Origin: Caprimulgus europaeus
Taxonomy: Eukaryota; Chordata; Aves; Caprimulgiformes; Caprimulgidae
Reading direction: 5' to 3'
Assembly: GCA_907165065.1 (NCBI GenBank)
Contig: OU015524.1
Location: 60,119,295-60,183,294 of the forward strand
Length of the DNA: 64,000 bases
The notes under the pieces were generated by a model that was not told the DNA's origin, ran no database searches, and worked only from the letters and a program-made list of their open reading frames with translations. Shown in pieces: positions 1 to 14,641 of this stretch (within the stretch, counting starts at the first letter, position 1; each line of letters opens with the position of its first letter). Both the position numbers and the translations under genes were made by a program.

Positions 1-1841
1 ATCCAAGCAGGCAATGGGGTATAAATTACATTTTACTAATTACATAATAAATTACATTGTGTTTCTTCCTACATCTCTTGCCATTAACTCTGGTGCCATA
101 CAGTAAGCCTTCTTCCACAGTTCTTCAAATACTGCAGATAAAACATGGTATTTAACATACATTAAGATCAATATATTTGCTGTTATAATCAGAGTTTTGT
201 TATTTGTAGTTGTTTATCACGAATATTAGAACAAGAAAGATTATCCATGATTGAAGTACAAAATGATAATATTCTTGTAAACAACTACTGAGAGGAAAAT
301 GCTGTGTCTGAGAAGGATAAAGGGTCAGATTTGGGTTGTGAGACCTGTATGGTTGAATAGCTTCTTGAAACTGTCACAGTACCTTTAGTTAGTGAGCCAC
401 AGTTCAATATTGTCTCAGTTAAAGGGAAGTTTTCTTGCATGCCGAGGGAAAAATGTTGTTTTGAGTAGAACATGGGCTGCTTCCATACACTTTGCCTGTG
501 AGGACAAAGTCATGCATTAACTGTATGATAAAACTCCAACAGAATGTGCAAGGGTCATATTTAATGGACTGAAAAAAACCCAAAACAAACCAAAACAAAA
601 CAGGGAATGTAAATGACTGGAACTAGAGAAATAGGATTAAAAGGCACTGAAGTCTGCATTCAGCCTTGCAGATCTGTGCAGGCAAGAGGAAGCACTACAT
701 GTTGGGACTTGGGTAATGTTTAGTCCTTCTTAACTTGGCCAGCACTACAGGAATGGAGTAAGTAGTGGAGGACATATACGTAAAGGAAATACCCATGCAA
801 AGAAAATAGCTATTTTCCCAAATGTTTTGGCACAGTTTATGTTTTTTTATCCTGAGCACTTCCTATGAAACAGAATATTTCTTATTCATTGAATTTTTGG
901 TTAGAAAACACTGTAAGACTAACATTTTGTTGCCTGGTTGCAAACCGCATCACTGTGTCCACAAAGTTCATAGTTTAGAAGCCAGCTTGGGAGACACTTA
1001 TCTATCATCATTTATCCTGTTCCCACTATCTGGTAACAGAGTTCTTGAGGCCTTTTAGAAAGCTTTTTTTTGTGTTTAAATGTTAAAAAAGTTTAAAAGG
1101 TTCCACTGTAGTTTCTGCTTCCCAGTTTTAGATGTTTCTTAATCAGGATTGTGGTTTTAGTAGCATTCTCACCAGAGGGTAAGTATATAAGCCTATGTTT
1201 GGAGCAATGCTAATGTTGTCAAAATGAGTGTCTGTTTAGTAGTCCAGGCATAGCAAGTTCCCATTTTCTTAAAATACACTGTCTGGACCTATTTTGTGTA
1301 ACAGATCCATCTATTAAAAATACATAGCCACAGGTTAGGCTTCTGGTTAGAAGCTGCATGTGCACAAATTATACAGTTATTTCAGACGCAGAAAATCACT
1401 AAGCATAATAAACCACAGAAAAATTACAATAACAGGATAATACAGTTACTTAACTGATGCTTAGCATATGTTTTCAACCAACATTTGTGGTTACATTAGG
1501 TTTTGTTGATGAGGTTAAAGGAACTTCTTTGCACTGGATGGCACGAGTTTAGGAGAAAGTTCTACAAATAATTTAGTTTGTGGCACAGGGGCAAAGACAA
1601 GAAGAAAGAGAGGGCAGTGCTGGGCTTGATTTATTTGGGAAAAAGAAAGGTAAGGAATAGTAAGAGATAAGCAGGTGACAGGCACAGTCTTCTTTCTTGT
1701 ATGGAGCTACATGGTGACATTCTTAATCTCAAAAAGTAAAAAAACCCCATATAATTAAAAATACAAGCATTTTTATATATATACAGACATTTATACTTAG
1801 GTATGCATATAGTCATGTTTCTGTTTAGAGAAGAGTCATTT
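1..1841. other. Unique AT-rich DNA, no gene seen
   Basis: No frame here has the look of a coding exon: open frames are short, stop-rich and of biased AT-driven composition. I recognise no mobile element before the CR1 copy that follows. A short A/C-rich stretch near 570-602 is low complexity. Confidence 0.55.
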
Positions 1842-2293
1842 GGGCACCGAACCACACAGATGATTAAGGAAGTGGAGTATCTTCCTTATGAGGAAAGGCT
1901 GAGGGAACTGGGTCTCTTTAGCTTGGAGAAGAGGAGGCTGAGGGGGGACCTCATTAATGTTTATAAATATTTGAACGGTGAGTGTCAGGAGGATGGAGCC
2001 AGGCTCTTCACAGTGATGTCCAATGACAGGACAAGGGGCAATGAGTGTAAGCTGGAACACAGGAGGTTCCTCTTAAACTTGAGAATAAACTTCTTACTGT
2101 GAGGGTGCCAGAGCACTGGAACAGGCTGCCCAGGGAGGTTGTGGAGTCTCCTTCTCTGGAGACATTCAAGACCCGCCTGGACGCCTTCCTGTGTGAACTC
2201 ATCTAGGTGTTCCTGCTCTGGCAGGGGGATTGGACTAGATGACCTTTCAAGGTCCCTTCCAATCTCTAACATTCTGTGATTCTGTGATTCTGT
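1842..2293 (+). mobile_element. CR1 LINE, 3' end fragment
   Basis: This is the 3' part of a chicken-repeat-1 (CR1) non-LTR retrotransposon: the last codons of ORF2, the short 3' UTR and the tail. It starts within the conserved 'gatgattaagg ... tatgaggaaaggctgaggga' region and ends in three tandem ATTCTGTG-type units at about 2270-2293, the hallmark CR1 terminus instead of poly(A). The 5' truncation is normal for LINE copies. The frame at 1803-2102 reads the familiar ORF2 C-terminal region and then breaks, so nothing functional can be made. It belongs to the same tail type as the copies at 51995 and 55191. Confidence 0.95.
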
Positions 2294-3596
2294 ATTAGAC
2301 TAGCAAAGACAGACTGAACTGTAAAATGTTGTAAACATAAGACTCCTCAGGATTTAAAAAGAAAATTGAAATATGCGAGGAACTACCATGATTTTTAGTC
2401 ATTCGTGCTTTTCACACATGGTTCTACAGAAGAATGAGTTTAGTGCTCAGGCTAGTTTTCCCTCTCTCAGCTATTCATACCACAGCAATCATAGTATCTA
2501 GGTGCCAGTTTTGACAAAGTTTCACTGGGAAAGAAACAGTTATTATAGGTTTCATTGTGAAATAACTGGTTATGTGTCAGCAGCTGCTGCAGAGAACTGC
2601 AAATGCATCAGTGACTGTACAAAATGAGTGTTAGATTTAGATGCATATCACCAAGTGCTGGAGAAACTACAGACACTGTAGAAGACCATACTGTATTCCT
2701 ATTTTGCAGAAGACATAAGAACCACCTTTAGGGAGGTCCTCAAAGGGCAAAGTTCAATATAAAGAAAACAGATTCCTGAAACTAGACTCCCATTATAGTT
2801 TTATGTCTTTCAGAATTCATGAGAATTAAATATACCTCATTCAATTAACTTTGAAGGGAGTTATGGGCATTATAATCAATTCTCTAATTCTAGGAAAAAC
2901 TCACATTGAGATTACAATATTTCCTTGGCAGAGACAACTAGTGATAGCAATAGCTTGATGCAGTCACTAATATTTTATAGATTTATATAAACAATAGTTG
3001 CATTATACTGTATATACCACTTGTGTAATCTGTAAATTTGATACTGTAGTAATTTGATAATGTAGGTAGTCATCTGATACTTGTTTTGGGTCTTCTGAAA
3101 ATGAATCATTAAATCAATTACTAGGTAGTACACACCACAATACTTGCAAGTACAAGGTACATGGGCGTGTATATTTTCAGTAGGACCTCTGCACTTTAAT
3201 TCGTCCCTGGTAATTCATGCTTCTAGAATTTCACTGCTCATAGATATGTTAGGAAATTAAGATCTACATTTCTCCTTCTTGTGATACCCACTGTGATTTC
3301 AAGTTATACAGCTATGTATGTCTTTTACATCCAGGCTTCTTCCTACTGACAGACTCAGTGAGAAAATAGTTTGTATCCCACATGTTTCTTCAAAATATAG
3401 TATTTAACTCTTCAAATGGAAAAATACACCTGTTCTGACATGAAGTCTATGCAAGGCAAGAGAAAAAGTTTACATTCTTTTCTGAGCCCTCAGCTTCTGC
3501 CATACCTGCATAGACAGAATGCCATTGCCCCTGTGGCCGTTATCCTCAGGAGTATTTTGAATAGTTATTTTCTGTCATGGGGTTAATTTTCGGAGT

Positions 3597-3614
3597 AAAA
3601 AAAAAAAAAAAAAT
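3597..3614. repeat. Poly(A) homopolymer
   Basis: A run of 18 A. No retrocopy body or AATAAA signal is evident just upstream, so it is a plain homopolymer. Confidence 0.9.
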
Positions 3615-4326
3615 CACAATCCATTAAAGTTTAAAGCAAAACTTCCACAGCTAATTTGAAAAGTTTGAGGAACAACAGTAGTGAAGATGTTCATGGTCTA
3701 AAACACCCTTGCAGCCAGGCTACATATTAAGAGCTTGATAATCAAGAAGTCTGACTGCTGAAGCTGTGGTGGTATCAGTGTGTCATTCAGCTATTTCTGT
3801 GAAAACTGTGTTGACAGTTTTGCTTATATTCTGAGTAGTTTTGAATTGGTTGTCAACTACCATGTATCGCTTTTCACCTTCCTGATTATTTAGAGTTTTT
3901 AAATACAAATGGCTGGATCATGATATGTCTTTGGGTTTTGGAAGTTTTTATTAGTTAGTTTGTTTGTTTGGGTGTTTTTATATTTAGGTCATTCAAGGAC
4001 TTTTTTACTGCTGCTCTGGCATGATTTTCATATCTCTGAACAATATCCAGAAAAACCCTTGTAGTTTCTAAGCCATGTCAGTGATGTCAATTAGATTTTG
4101 TGGATGTTCTTTATACTAGACACAAAGTGAAAATCAGGAAGAAATTTTTAGCATGTAACTTCAGCTCTATGTGCTAAGTGTAATTTTGTATGAAATGTTT
4201 ATTCAAAACTTTCAGAAAAGATTATTTATCTACAATAAATATCTCCATGTTTTTGTACATTGTTAACATTCATACTCATAAAAGGGGAGATTTAGTGAAG
4301 TTTGGGCTTTTCAGTTCATAAATTCC

Positions 4327-4403
4327 AGAAGAAAAAAAAGGGAAGGGGAGGGGGGGGGGGGGGGAGAAGAAATAAAAAAGGAAAAAAAAGAGGAAAAAAA
4401 GAA
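4327..4403 (+). repeat. Polypurine tract with G15 run
   Basis: Positions 4327-4372 are all purine and include an uninterrupted G15 at 4350-4364. After a single T, purines resume at 4374-4403. Such tracts can form G-quadruplex or triplex structures in vitro; that it does so here is inference only. Confidence 0.9.
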
Positions 4404-5146
4404 TAAAAACTGCATACAGGAAAAGTTAACTTAATCATTTTTCAATCATTTTTCTCTTCTATTCACTTCAAATGTAGTTGCATTTTAAGTTTTGGGCACA
4501 TGTTGGGGTCATTTCTTATTTTATCAAAACAGTTTTCCCATCTTAATTAAAATCAGTGGACTATGCAATTCTGTCAGATTGGAAAAAAATGAACATTTAT
4601 TAATTTACATTTAAATAAAACCGATTTTCTGAACTTCTGATACAGTTGCATTTTTAATATCTTATTCTTCATATTATATTTATAAGTGGTACCACTAGAA
4701 TTATGGGGAGTCTTGTATCACATTTCTGACTGTTATCCTTCAGTAATAGTAGTGCTTTTGTAGCCATGGTAGTCTAAGAACAGAGTCAAGACAAAGTTTA
4801 TAGGTGGAGATAATATTTTTTTATTAAATTTATTGGTATAGGTGGAAGAAAAGGCAATTTGAAGAACATTTCTCAAAACATTGTCCATTTTTTCCAGTTC
4901 TTCTATTTGGTATTATCAAAAATATTATTTGTTACACCTAAGAATATATTAATTCTCTTGCAGTATCTTGAGAGCTTGAGTGGCAAGTTTCCTGCCTTGG
5001 TATTTCATGATCATAAAAGAGTTTGAAGTTAAACTTCTTATTGATAGATTCCAAAGTTTTCAGTAAATAAAGTGACCAGGAGCTTTTCTAAAAAATTTAC
5101 TTTATTCTTTCATTTGTTGTTTGTTTGTTTGGTTGGTTTTTTTCCT

Positions 5147-5206
5147 TATAGAATTATAGAACAGTCTGGGTTGGAAGGGACCTTAAAGATCCTCTAGTTC
5201 CAGCTC
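5147..5206 (-). mobile_element. CR1 LINE, extreme 3' end scrap
   Basis: About 60 bp match the last part of a CR1 element on the minus strand: two ATTCTATA-like tail units, then the reverse complement of the conserved 'aaggtcccttccaac' box. It is heavily 5'-truncated and has no coding content. Flanking DNA is not CR1-like. Confidence 0.85.
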
Positions 5207-6907
5207 TTCTTTTCTTCTTTTATTTTTCTTTATTATGTGTCTCTAATCTTACCTCTAGACTTGTAGTTTTTATTGAAGGCTTCATTACTTGTAGTTTAGT
5301 AGTCAGGGCTTTAGACTCTATAGTACAAAGGAAAAATAAAGAACTAATTAACACCTGAACTATGTGTAATTAACAGGAATTCTCTGCAGTACAAAAAGAT
5401 ATAAGATTTACTTACAACATTGGTACACTTAAAGTTATGTAGACATGCATAAGAAATTTGACAGTTTAAATTTGCTGCTTTTAGTATTCAAGCAGGTATC
5501 ACTGAGCAAAGCAGCTTCTTGAATGATTTTCTATTTAATAGTTCTTTTAGCATAGAAACCTGAAGAGGCTTCCTCATATTTAATTTTGTGCTGTGATATG
5601 TCCAAACAACTGCATTCTTACTGTCTTTTTGGACTTAGTACAGTTTCATACTGAATAATGCTTAAGTTAGTTTGCAGCTGATAATGTAAATTTATGCGTT
5701 CAGCATTAATACTGACTGAAAATGCTTCACTGATCTGAACATAGTGTAGCATTTTTGAGAATGATTTTAGCTTAGATTCAGTTGCTGTCACTGAGTATAG
5801 AATTACAAGAAACCATTTTCCATCTGGTGAAAACCGAAGGATTTTGGAACATTTTCTAATTGAATTGTAATAAAAAGTAAGCAAAGATTTTGTGAGAAAA
5901 TATAAATAATTCTGAAATACTTTATTCAGTCCCAGTTATTATCAATGATTATACTACAGTTCTATGCTAAAAATTGTTTTTAAAAAATGGAAAATCAGAA
6001 TTCCACTTTAAAAACACTCAAAGAGAACTTTTTGACAATTTAAAAAAAGGTTTTGAATTATATAAATTTATTCAATTTGTCCTTTCATTAGGGCTTTTAG
6101 GCATTTATTTTCATCTGATATCCTGGAATACTTATCCAACAAAGGAGAGTGCAGCTATTTTTTTGGTTTTCACAGAAACTCAAATCAACTCCACACATAA
6201 TTTTGTTATGGTAAGAGCCTATCAGACTTAGTGTAGAATTATTGACTATCTTTGCAGTGCATGAACAATAAACTCAATTACTTGGGACTGTTTCTCTGTC
6301 TGAATATATAGAAATTTTTACTTTTCCAGTTAAAAAGTTTTAGCTTTGTCAAATTGCTATATCTGGTTGGTGACAGCATATTAGATTTGTTAATGCTATT
6401 GGAAATGCCTTTTCCATTCTTCCTTTTTTGAAGAAATTAACCAAACTAAAGGAGCTGGTTGCTTGATTTTCTCATTGCTTACTGTCAATGTGACCCTGAA
6501 GTTAGGTAGTAAAAAAAGAGACAATGAATGCTTCATTTAACACTATCAGCATCAATTATGTATGAGCTCCCTTTACCTAGGAAAGCTGAATGCTCAGACT
6601 TGATTCTAAACTCTAGTTCCAGGAGAACAGACAAACAGTCATTCTGCCTGGGATAATGATGTTCTAAAGCAACAAAATGCTACTTGGATTTTCCTAACAT
6701 CTTGTACAAATTTAAATATTGCTCAGGTTCAGGGAGGTTTTTCCACCATATGAAAACACTTGAAGCTATGCTTAGATACTTATACTTTCAATGTTGTGCC
6801 TTATATTTAATTCACAACTCCCACTAGCTTAGTGGCAGTTCTGCTTTTAAACCTTCTTGTATCATGCCCAAGCAATGCCTCATGAAAGATGATAGGCATT
6901 AAAAAAA

Positions 6908-6961
6908 TCAAACCAAACCAAACCAAACCACACCAAACCAAACCAAACCAAACCAAACCAA
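6908..6961. repeat. (CAAAC)n microsatellite
   Basis: About eleven tandem pentanucleotide units AACCA/CAAAC with one variant unit (a C-A-C interruption near 6930). Confidence 0.93.
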
Positions 6962-8535
6962 CAAAAACCAACTAATTAGAAAAACTGAAAAAGGAAGGAA
7001 AAATAAAATCTTACAGCTGAATTATCTTTCTGTCTCTAGGAAAAATAAAGATATAAACTTAATTATTTTGATGCAAAAAGGGGAATGGCTCTGTTTTAAA
7101 AATTTGCAGCTAGAAATCTAACCCTTAGGATATTTTTTTTAAGCTGTTAAACCATTACAGATGCAGCCATCATGCCCCAGATAAACTCAATGATAGCTTT
7201 TGCGACTGTGAGAGTTACCTCCCTAAGAAAGGTTGATTTTCCTCTTTTTCTGCAAAATAGTTTGTAGTCAATTTAAATTTCCTCAGCTTAAAATTTACCA
7301 GAACACTGTATCATGTCCATTTACTGATTAATTTAATTATGCTATGCAACGGAACTTGCCAATAAAACAAGATGTGAGATACTGATACTGCAATAAGCTT
7401 GGAAATTTCAGAAATAAATGCAATATACTTTAAGTTTTTAGTCCCTACACACTCCTTACCTATTAATATTGGGTGAAAAGACTTGACAAATACATTGTTA
7501 TGAACAGTTTGTTTCCATTGGTGTAATATCAGGCAGTTATGTCTAATACAAAGTTAATGTTTATCTGTTAAAAGAGTTGAACTAACTTAAAATTGATTCA
7601 CACTTATGTGTTGCAACTAAATAGGTATCTAACATCCTGCTGAACCTATCTGTGCCTTCATGTGTACAACACAAATATTTTTGCTCCCTTAAATAGGATT
7701 ATTACAGATATTGTGAACATTTTTTGGCTAAATATTGTTTTCTTCTTTATTCATTAAACACTGAATATTTGTGAGTTCTAGAAATATTTTCCATTTCTCA
7801 CTGTACTAGGGAAAATTTTTTTGGGAATACTAAATTCTGAGTGTTACTGAATGTATATTTCAAAAAGGACATTGCAGAGCATGGCAGGGCAGCAAACGTA
7901 AAAGCAGAGCAAGGTGAAGTGAAGCAGAGATAAACATTAGAATTTTATTTATAAGTGAAAACAGGAAATAAATGAATAAGATTGAAAATAGAAAGATAAA
8001 TTATCTGCCCAGCTACACAGAAATGTATTGACAGTGCAGTATAGACAGTTTATGTCAAATATACTTCATTTTCCTCTGTCAAATCTAATCAATCATTTGT
8101 CAGTATCTGTGGTACTGCATTTCAGGAATGCAAACTGAATATAGATAAATTCATTATATACAAGAATGCCATATACCAAAAGGTGCACCTACCTAGCATG
8201 TTTAGTGAAATCATCAAAGAAGTGCCCTTCAACTGGAAGGACAGTGATAAATACTAAAAATGTACCAATAAAGAAAGAAAAATACTTCTGCTTGTAACTG
8301 ACAAAATATTTTCCAAAAAATGTCCTGTATTATCAGTATAAGAATTTCACTCATTTCCTGAAGATGTGAGTCCTTATCTTGCAGATACTTCATTACATCC
8401 TCAGAGAAGTCCTACTGGGTAGTCAGGTAGAACTGATTGTAGTTGAATTAATCTCTTTTAGAGAAATTACAAATAAATATGGCTGCCATAAGAACACCAT
8501 ACTCATCACTGGTTAATTTTGACATAGCTAGTCAT

Positions 8536-8560
8536 TACAAGTGAGGTCTACTCACTTGTA
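8536..8560. repeat. Perfect inverted repeat (10-bp stem)
   Basis: TACAAGTGAG at 8536-8545 and its exact reverse complement at 8551-8560 flank a 5-base loop. A second near-palindrome, CCTACTTGAAGTAGG, follows at about 8573-8587. The pair is too short for a microRNA precursor. Confidence 0.85.
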
Positions 8561-9042
8561 GGATGAAGGTATCCTACTTGAAGTAGGAACCAAGACCCTT
8601 GTGAAGGCTTATATAGTCCCTTTATAATGTATAAGAGGAATTACATGCCTTGAAATAGGAATGGGAAGATCAGGCTGCTGCGTAGAAGGTAAGCTAAGGC
8701 TCTTCTAGGAGAAACAGCTCTAGGAAGAAATGTGTGATACTTTCATACCTTCAGTTCCTGGAGTGATGGTTCCTTTCTCAGTGTCCATATTAAAACTTGT
8801 CAGAAATGTAGGAAAAAAATTGAATCTTGCCACTCAGCTATGAAAAGCCAAGTCAGGGTTGATTCCACTAGAGAAATGAAAAGAGAGAGCTGGAATAGAA
8901 CTCTCACACAGGGCAGGTTTCCCTTCCTGTTGATTCCTGTTGGTACTGGCAATTGGCAGTAGGAAATAATTCCCAGGACAGAGACCAGAGAGGGTCCCTC
9001 CTGGGATGGTCTGCCTGTGTCCTACTCTAGTTCTCTTCTTCT

Positions 9043-9059
9043 AAAGTGGCAGCCACTTT
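9043..9059. repeat. Palindrome AAAGTGGC-A-GCCACTTT
   Basis: Eight-base arms are exact reverse complements around a single central A. It is a symmetric site of the kind bound by dimeric factors, but I do not recognise a specific one. Confidence 0.8.
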
Positions 9060-12000
9060 CCCACACCCTCTAGCCAATCCAATTGTGACAGAAACATGGC
9101 CCAGCCTAATTTTAAGGACTCCTGAAAGACAAAGCACATAGAAGAGCTGTGACCATTTTGTTGCCGTAGCAGTTGGTAACTAGACAATAACTTACTACTT
9201 TACCCCTAGGACCCATGCAACCACCATCCTCTAGGCATTCTCTGAAGAGAGGGCCTGTTATGTATGAAACATAAGAATGATTCTACCTTTAATTGAAACA
9301 AAAAATATGTATCAAATTAGGTATTTTTATCTCTGATGAAAACTAAAATCTCTAGCAATTTTTCAAGTACTCTATTGTTGGCTTACAGAATTGTGATTTG
9401 ATGACAAAAAAAATAGCCACTTTTTATTACAAACTTGACTTGAAAGTTAAAAATTTATATAACTTTTGGGGTTTAATTTTCTGATCAAAGAATCAGTTTC
9501 AGGACATCTGTAGCTATTTTAGTCACTTCTTGTTCATGCATATCAGTAAATCTAGCAATGAAAATAGTTAAAGTAAATCTGTTGTGTTTCCTTTCCTCTT
9601 CCTTTCTGTCCTGCTACCATTTTTCTCAAAGTTATATGACTATTAATGAGTGATTATAATTACATTTCATGATAACTAGTACAACTACCACTGCTATAGC
9701 TTACTTTATTTTTCAGATGTACTCGCTTTATAAGGATGAGAGAAGATGACAGAATTTTGAATTGAAATTTGAAAGCCCAGGTACTTTCTTTCACATGCTA
9801 GTCTTTGTTTCTGTTTGTAAAAAGTGCATTGGGTTTTCTGAAATGTTTATTAGATTTCATTGTAGTAGAAAATACTCACAAGTACTTGTTGGGTCAGGAA
9901 AATAATTAAAAATATGTAGTAATTTAAATATAAATTGGGAACAATTTGCTGCAACAATTCTGATTAAGTTGCACAAAGTGAATCATTGTGTCACAGTTCT
10001 TTACAAGAAAAGAATGACATTGTAAAAGGAATATCTGTATTAAAATATAATGCTTTGTTAAAAGAGACAGATAAAGGACCAAATGTTCGTGGTTACCTAT
10101 TATGTTGAGGACAAAGGAGATGTTTTTCTTAAACAGACACTTTTTCAAATGACTCTGATTTTTGTTTTTCTAAATTCATAAACTGAAAAAAATGCTCAGG
10201 AAAATTCTTCCACACCAGGAAATATTGAATTCAGGTTTTTTAGATAATTCTAATGTAAAAGATATCTCATGGTTCAAGTCAGTCATGGAGTTTTCTCATG
10301 TATCTTTAATCTTTTATTCTTGAAATTGAATTTATAACAATTTACCACAGATACTGTAATAATATTGCAAGCTTTGTATTGACAGTTTAATTCGTTCTTA
10401 CAGAAAAAATATTAGGAACTGAAAGCCTGGAATAGAAGTTGTGGTTTTGTTTTTTGATTGTTTGGGTATTTTTTCACAAACATATGTTAAGCTTAATTAA
10501 ATAAATACAATCAAGATGCACTGTTGTATATACTTCTCTGCAGTACAGTATTGTAACACACATTGTTTTCACAGGGATGAAATTCCTTGCTTTGAATTTC
10601 ATAGGATTGTTGCACTGTCCATTAGTTCTTTTTCAGCTGCAGTGTAATTTTTACTCTCAGTGAAGAAAACAGGCAGGTTAAAATAAACAAATGGATCAGG
10701 ATGAGTGGATTGCATAACAAAGTGCCAAGACAAAGGAAGAGATTAGAGTTTTTGTGCTTTTGAAAGTTACTAGATTATAGGGACTGGCAAACAGAATAAT
10801 CATTTTCATAGGTATCTGATATATGATTATGCCTCAGATGATTTATGTAAGACTCTGGCAGGCCACAGTGATGAGCATGCTAGAAATACGATAGATGGAT
10901 GAATGGAAGGTACTCAGTGAGGTGAATGTGAATTGGAAAGTCAATATCAATTTGAAAATCAATCAGCAAGAATAAGACTGCTCATTTTGTGTGCACAAAA
11001 TACTGGGCTAAGGGCTGTCTACAAAGGAGAGTTGGAGATTTCCGAATCCTACAGAAAATATTTTCTCCAGCAGTGCTCAAATGTCTGGAGTAAAACATGT
11101 GTGATTCAGTTGTTTATAGCTCAGGTAATCACAATCTTTTCTATACCAGAATATTCTCTCTCATTGTCAGGAGCCTGCCCCTTTCTGTCTAAGGATTTAG
11201 AAGAGACTCATTTCCCTTTCAGCAACGTGAGAAGGGCAGGGTGGCTGTAACTCCCTGACCTTTGGCTGAGAACCCCAGAAGCCAATTCTTCAGATAGCTG
11301 TTTTGGTGGAGACACTTGGCTGCCCTCATCTCCACGCCACTTTGAAAGGGTTAGCAGGAGAAAAAGCCCCATTGTTCTTATTCCAAACAACCCAAAACAT
11401 ATAAAGCACTCTCACAAAACTGCACCTATTTATACAGAAAACTACTTAAGGGCAGTCATTGTCTCTTAGTGTTTTTGCACAGCTTTGTACGATAGGACCC
11501 CACTGATTGAAGTTTTCAAGATTACCTTTAATAGAATATGTCCATAAATACATTAAAGAGAATTGGGGTTAAAAGCCAAAAGCGCTAACCTTAAGAAATA
11601 CCAGAATTAATGCTGATAAGACTTAATTTAGGATAAACATCAGCTGTTCATTAAACACTATACTATTTCTGACCAACTCCTAGCTTCATTCCTTCCTTGG
11701 GAGGGCTTACCCTCAGCAAGTGAGAAACAATTCAGTACTTCATTCTACTCCCTTTGTTCAGGGTTTGGCGCGATGCTTTGTTTACTACATATGATTTACT
11801 GAGCCTCTGAATACAAAATTATTAATAGTCTCATGAGTTTTTCTACAACACCTACTGCTATAGTATTTGAATGTGCCAAAGGAATAATTTATTTATCGTT
11901 TTGGTATTTTTGTAATCTGAAATGTTATTTTTCCCATTTAATAGGCAGGGAGGTAAGATACATTTTTTTCAAGAACCTTTGAAGAAATCTTTTTCTAAAG

Positions 12001-14641
12001 AACCTTTTTTCAAAAGATTACAGTCAGTATTTCTGAGAAGATATGAAATCTTTGTGAACACTAAAAATAACATTAATTTGAAAATCAAATTCTAGGTGAC
12101 ATCTAAAACTATGTTAGGACATTCTCATGGAGACAGGGATAAATCTGTTTCTTCTAGGCTGTTCTAGTTATCTAAACCATAAATCATACCTTATTTTCAT
12201 AGAATTCTTTGCTTTATGTTTACACAATAAGTAGGGGAAGAATTCCTACTAAAAAGCCCTACTCAAAGTAATTCTAGCATGTTGCAGGGAACCAAGGTAC
12301 AACTATTAGGCTAAGGAGAAGAGGATGAGAAAATGAAAAGTGCAAATATACTTCCAAGCGGAATTTCATGAACTTCAGGATGCAGCAAAAGAATGATAAA
12401 AAAAGAAATAAAAAGCTTACATGGTCTATTCTGTTTGTTGTCATAAATGATAAGTAAACAGAACTGGAATGGGAATCATGCAGAATGAAGCTACCTTCGA
12501 GCACACTCACAAAAGTAGAAGGCTTCCTTCTCTTGCTACAGAAACACAAGGAACACATTCTTCACATTTTTAGTAAGGAAAACAGGCCACTTACTACTCC
12601 ATATCTCCTGATCATCCATCTAACAGTGTTTGCATACTAAAACAAAATCTCCTTCCCAGGGACTTTCCAGTATTAAATACCTTTCCTACTATAATCGTAA
12701 TTAACTTACTGTCTACACCATGTTACTGGCATGCTTTGCATGCTAAAGAGCAGATACACAAAGGTCTGTAACAGTTATTGATAACAGTGGTAAAAATATA
12801 CAAAGGGAAGCTAGATGTTCTGTGGGTCCCAATCTTATTTTACTTTCTGTTCAGAGAGCCAGATATAACCCTAATCTGGGCAGGAGAAAGTGAGGAGTAG
12901 ACCAGCCAGCTCACTTTATAGCATTGACTATAAAGTTAAGATGGTGTCAACTTGGAGATGCTGTTAAGGGTTCCTTGGACCTTTCTTGTTGGTAGACAGA
13001 AATTCTCATCTGGTGTCCCAATTTTAAAATACATTTGCCATCTTTAATCTTCTGTTCATGCTTTAGATTTTTTCCCAAATCAAAATATTCCCAAAACATA
13101 AAGTCTTTGAAATGGAAATACCATACGTCTCTAAATGTCAGCTTATTTTCATCTATCCTGCCAGACTCCAAGTTTTGGAATCTGATTTGAGTTATATCAA
13201 TATTATACAATTCAGAATACATGTGTATAACTGTTTCACCAAAGCTATTGTAATTTGTACTGAGGCATTATGTCTAATGAGTTCACCAGTTTCACTTATA
13301 TCTTTTACAATTTTACATCAAGTTGCCAACCTTTACAGTTTCCCATGCTTAAAGTTTTTTATATGTGTGCTAAAACTATAAAAATGATTTCTTGAAGACT
13401 GCAAATAGTTTTGGTGTAGTGATCAATCCGCATCTCCTAAGAAGGGACCTTGCCTGTTTGAGTGCTTTTTCTAAAAATTCAGTGTAATCTAAAGACAATA
13501 CTGCCTAATATGCTGGATATTCTTCAAAGCTGCCTAGGGGCATCAATTTTTATGGGAGTTGATTTACAAAATCCTTAGACATTTTTGGAAAGTCTAAACC
13601 ATTTTTTACTCTTATAGTGTCCAAATAATTATTATTGCAGTAAGGCATTATGAAGGCTCTGCTCTCCTAAATTTGCAAAGCACCTGACTCAAGCAATGAT
13701 GCTCACTAGTTAATATTACTAAAATACCTATGTCAAATAATGGATAGATACAATCCAGAATATGGGCCTGTCAGGTTCCTTCCTCTAGGTTACACTTCCC
13801 AAACCATCTAAGGTTAGTCTTTCTAATGCAGCTGCTGAAAGGCATTTTAACAGCTGTAGTGAAAAAGATGCTTTCTTGCTTTAATTAATGCATGTACATA
13901 ATTTAAAAAATTACTTAGTTGTTGCTTTCATTAGTCTAATTTTTTCTGGTCATAGTGAACACTGCCTATGCTATTTTCCAATTAAAATTACAATTCTGTG
14001 ACTGTAATTGAAGCTTTATCTAGTGATCCATCAACTCAGTACAGAAAATTATCTGAATGTTACAGCTTGATTACTTTTTCCTAAATAGCCATCAAGGTTA
14101 TATATTCTATTCTAAATATATCTGCACAAACTTATGTAAAAGAGATTTCTTTATTATTTAAACTAAATATAAACCAATTACTCATCAGCACATGTACAGT
14201 ACCTCTCAAAAACTAAACCCATTTTCTGTCTTTAGAATGTGTACCTCAAATCAGCCTCTTAAAAATGCCTTAAAGGGTAGTCCATGCTAATTTGTTTCTC
14301 TTTTTCTCTTGGTTGACAGCACATTGATAAGAAGGGTAAAATTCCTTAGTTTTCCAAAATGAAAAATTTTATTCATAAAACAGGATAGTCTAATCAGTGT
14401 CATTCTTTAATGTTTTCCATTTTTTTCCTCTCTACAAATTTGCTAACACTTGTGGAAATATTCAAGCACTTAGATTTTTTGCAAGACTGGGAGATATTGA
14501 GCCCTTACACTTAACATCTTTATAATTTGATGCATTACATTACAGAGAAGCCAGAGTGCAAATAGCTCATCACAGCTATGTCATATCATAAAACAGAAAT
14601 GAGCTCTTTGTTACTTCAAGTTCTCAGTCCAAAACAACTGT

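Larger units (their letters stand above)
2294..5146. other. Unique AT-rich DNA, no gene seen
   Basis: I see no recognisable coding frame or mobile element. It contains an A18 run at 3597-3614 and a long purine tract around 4327-4403 (listed separately). Confidence 0.55.
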
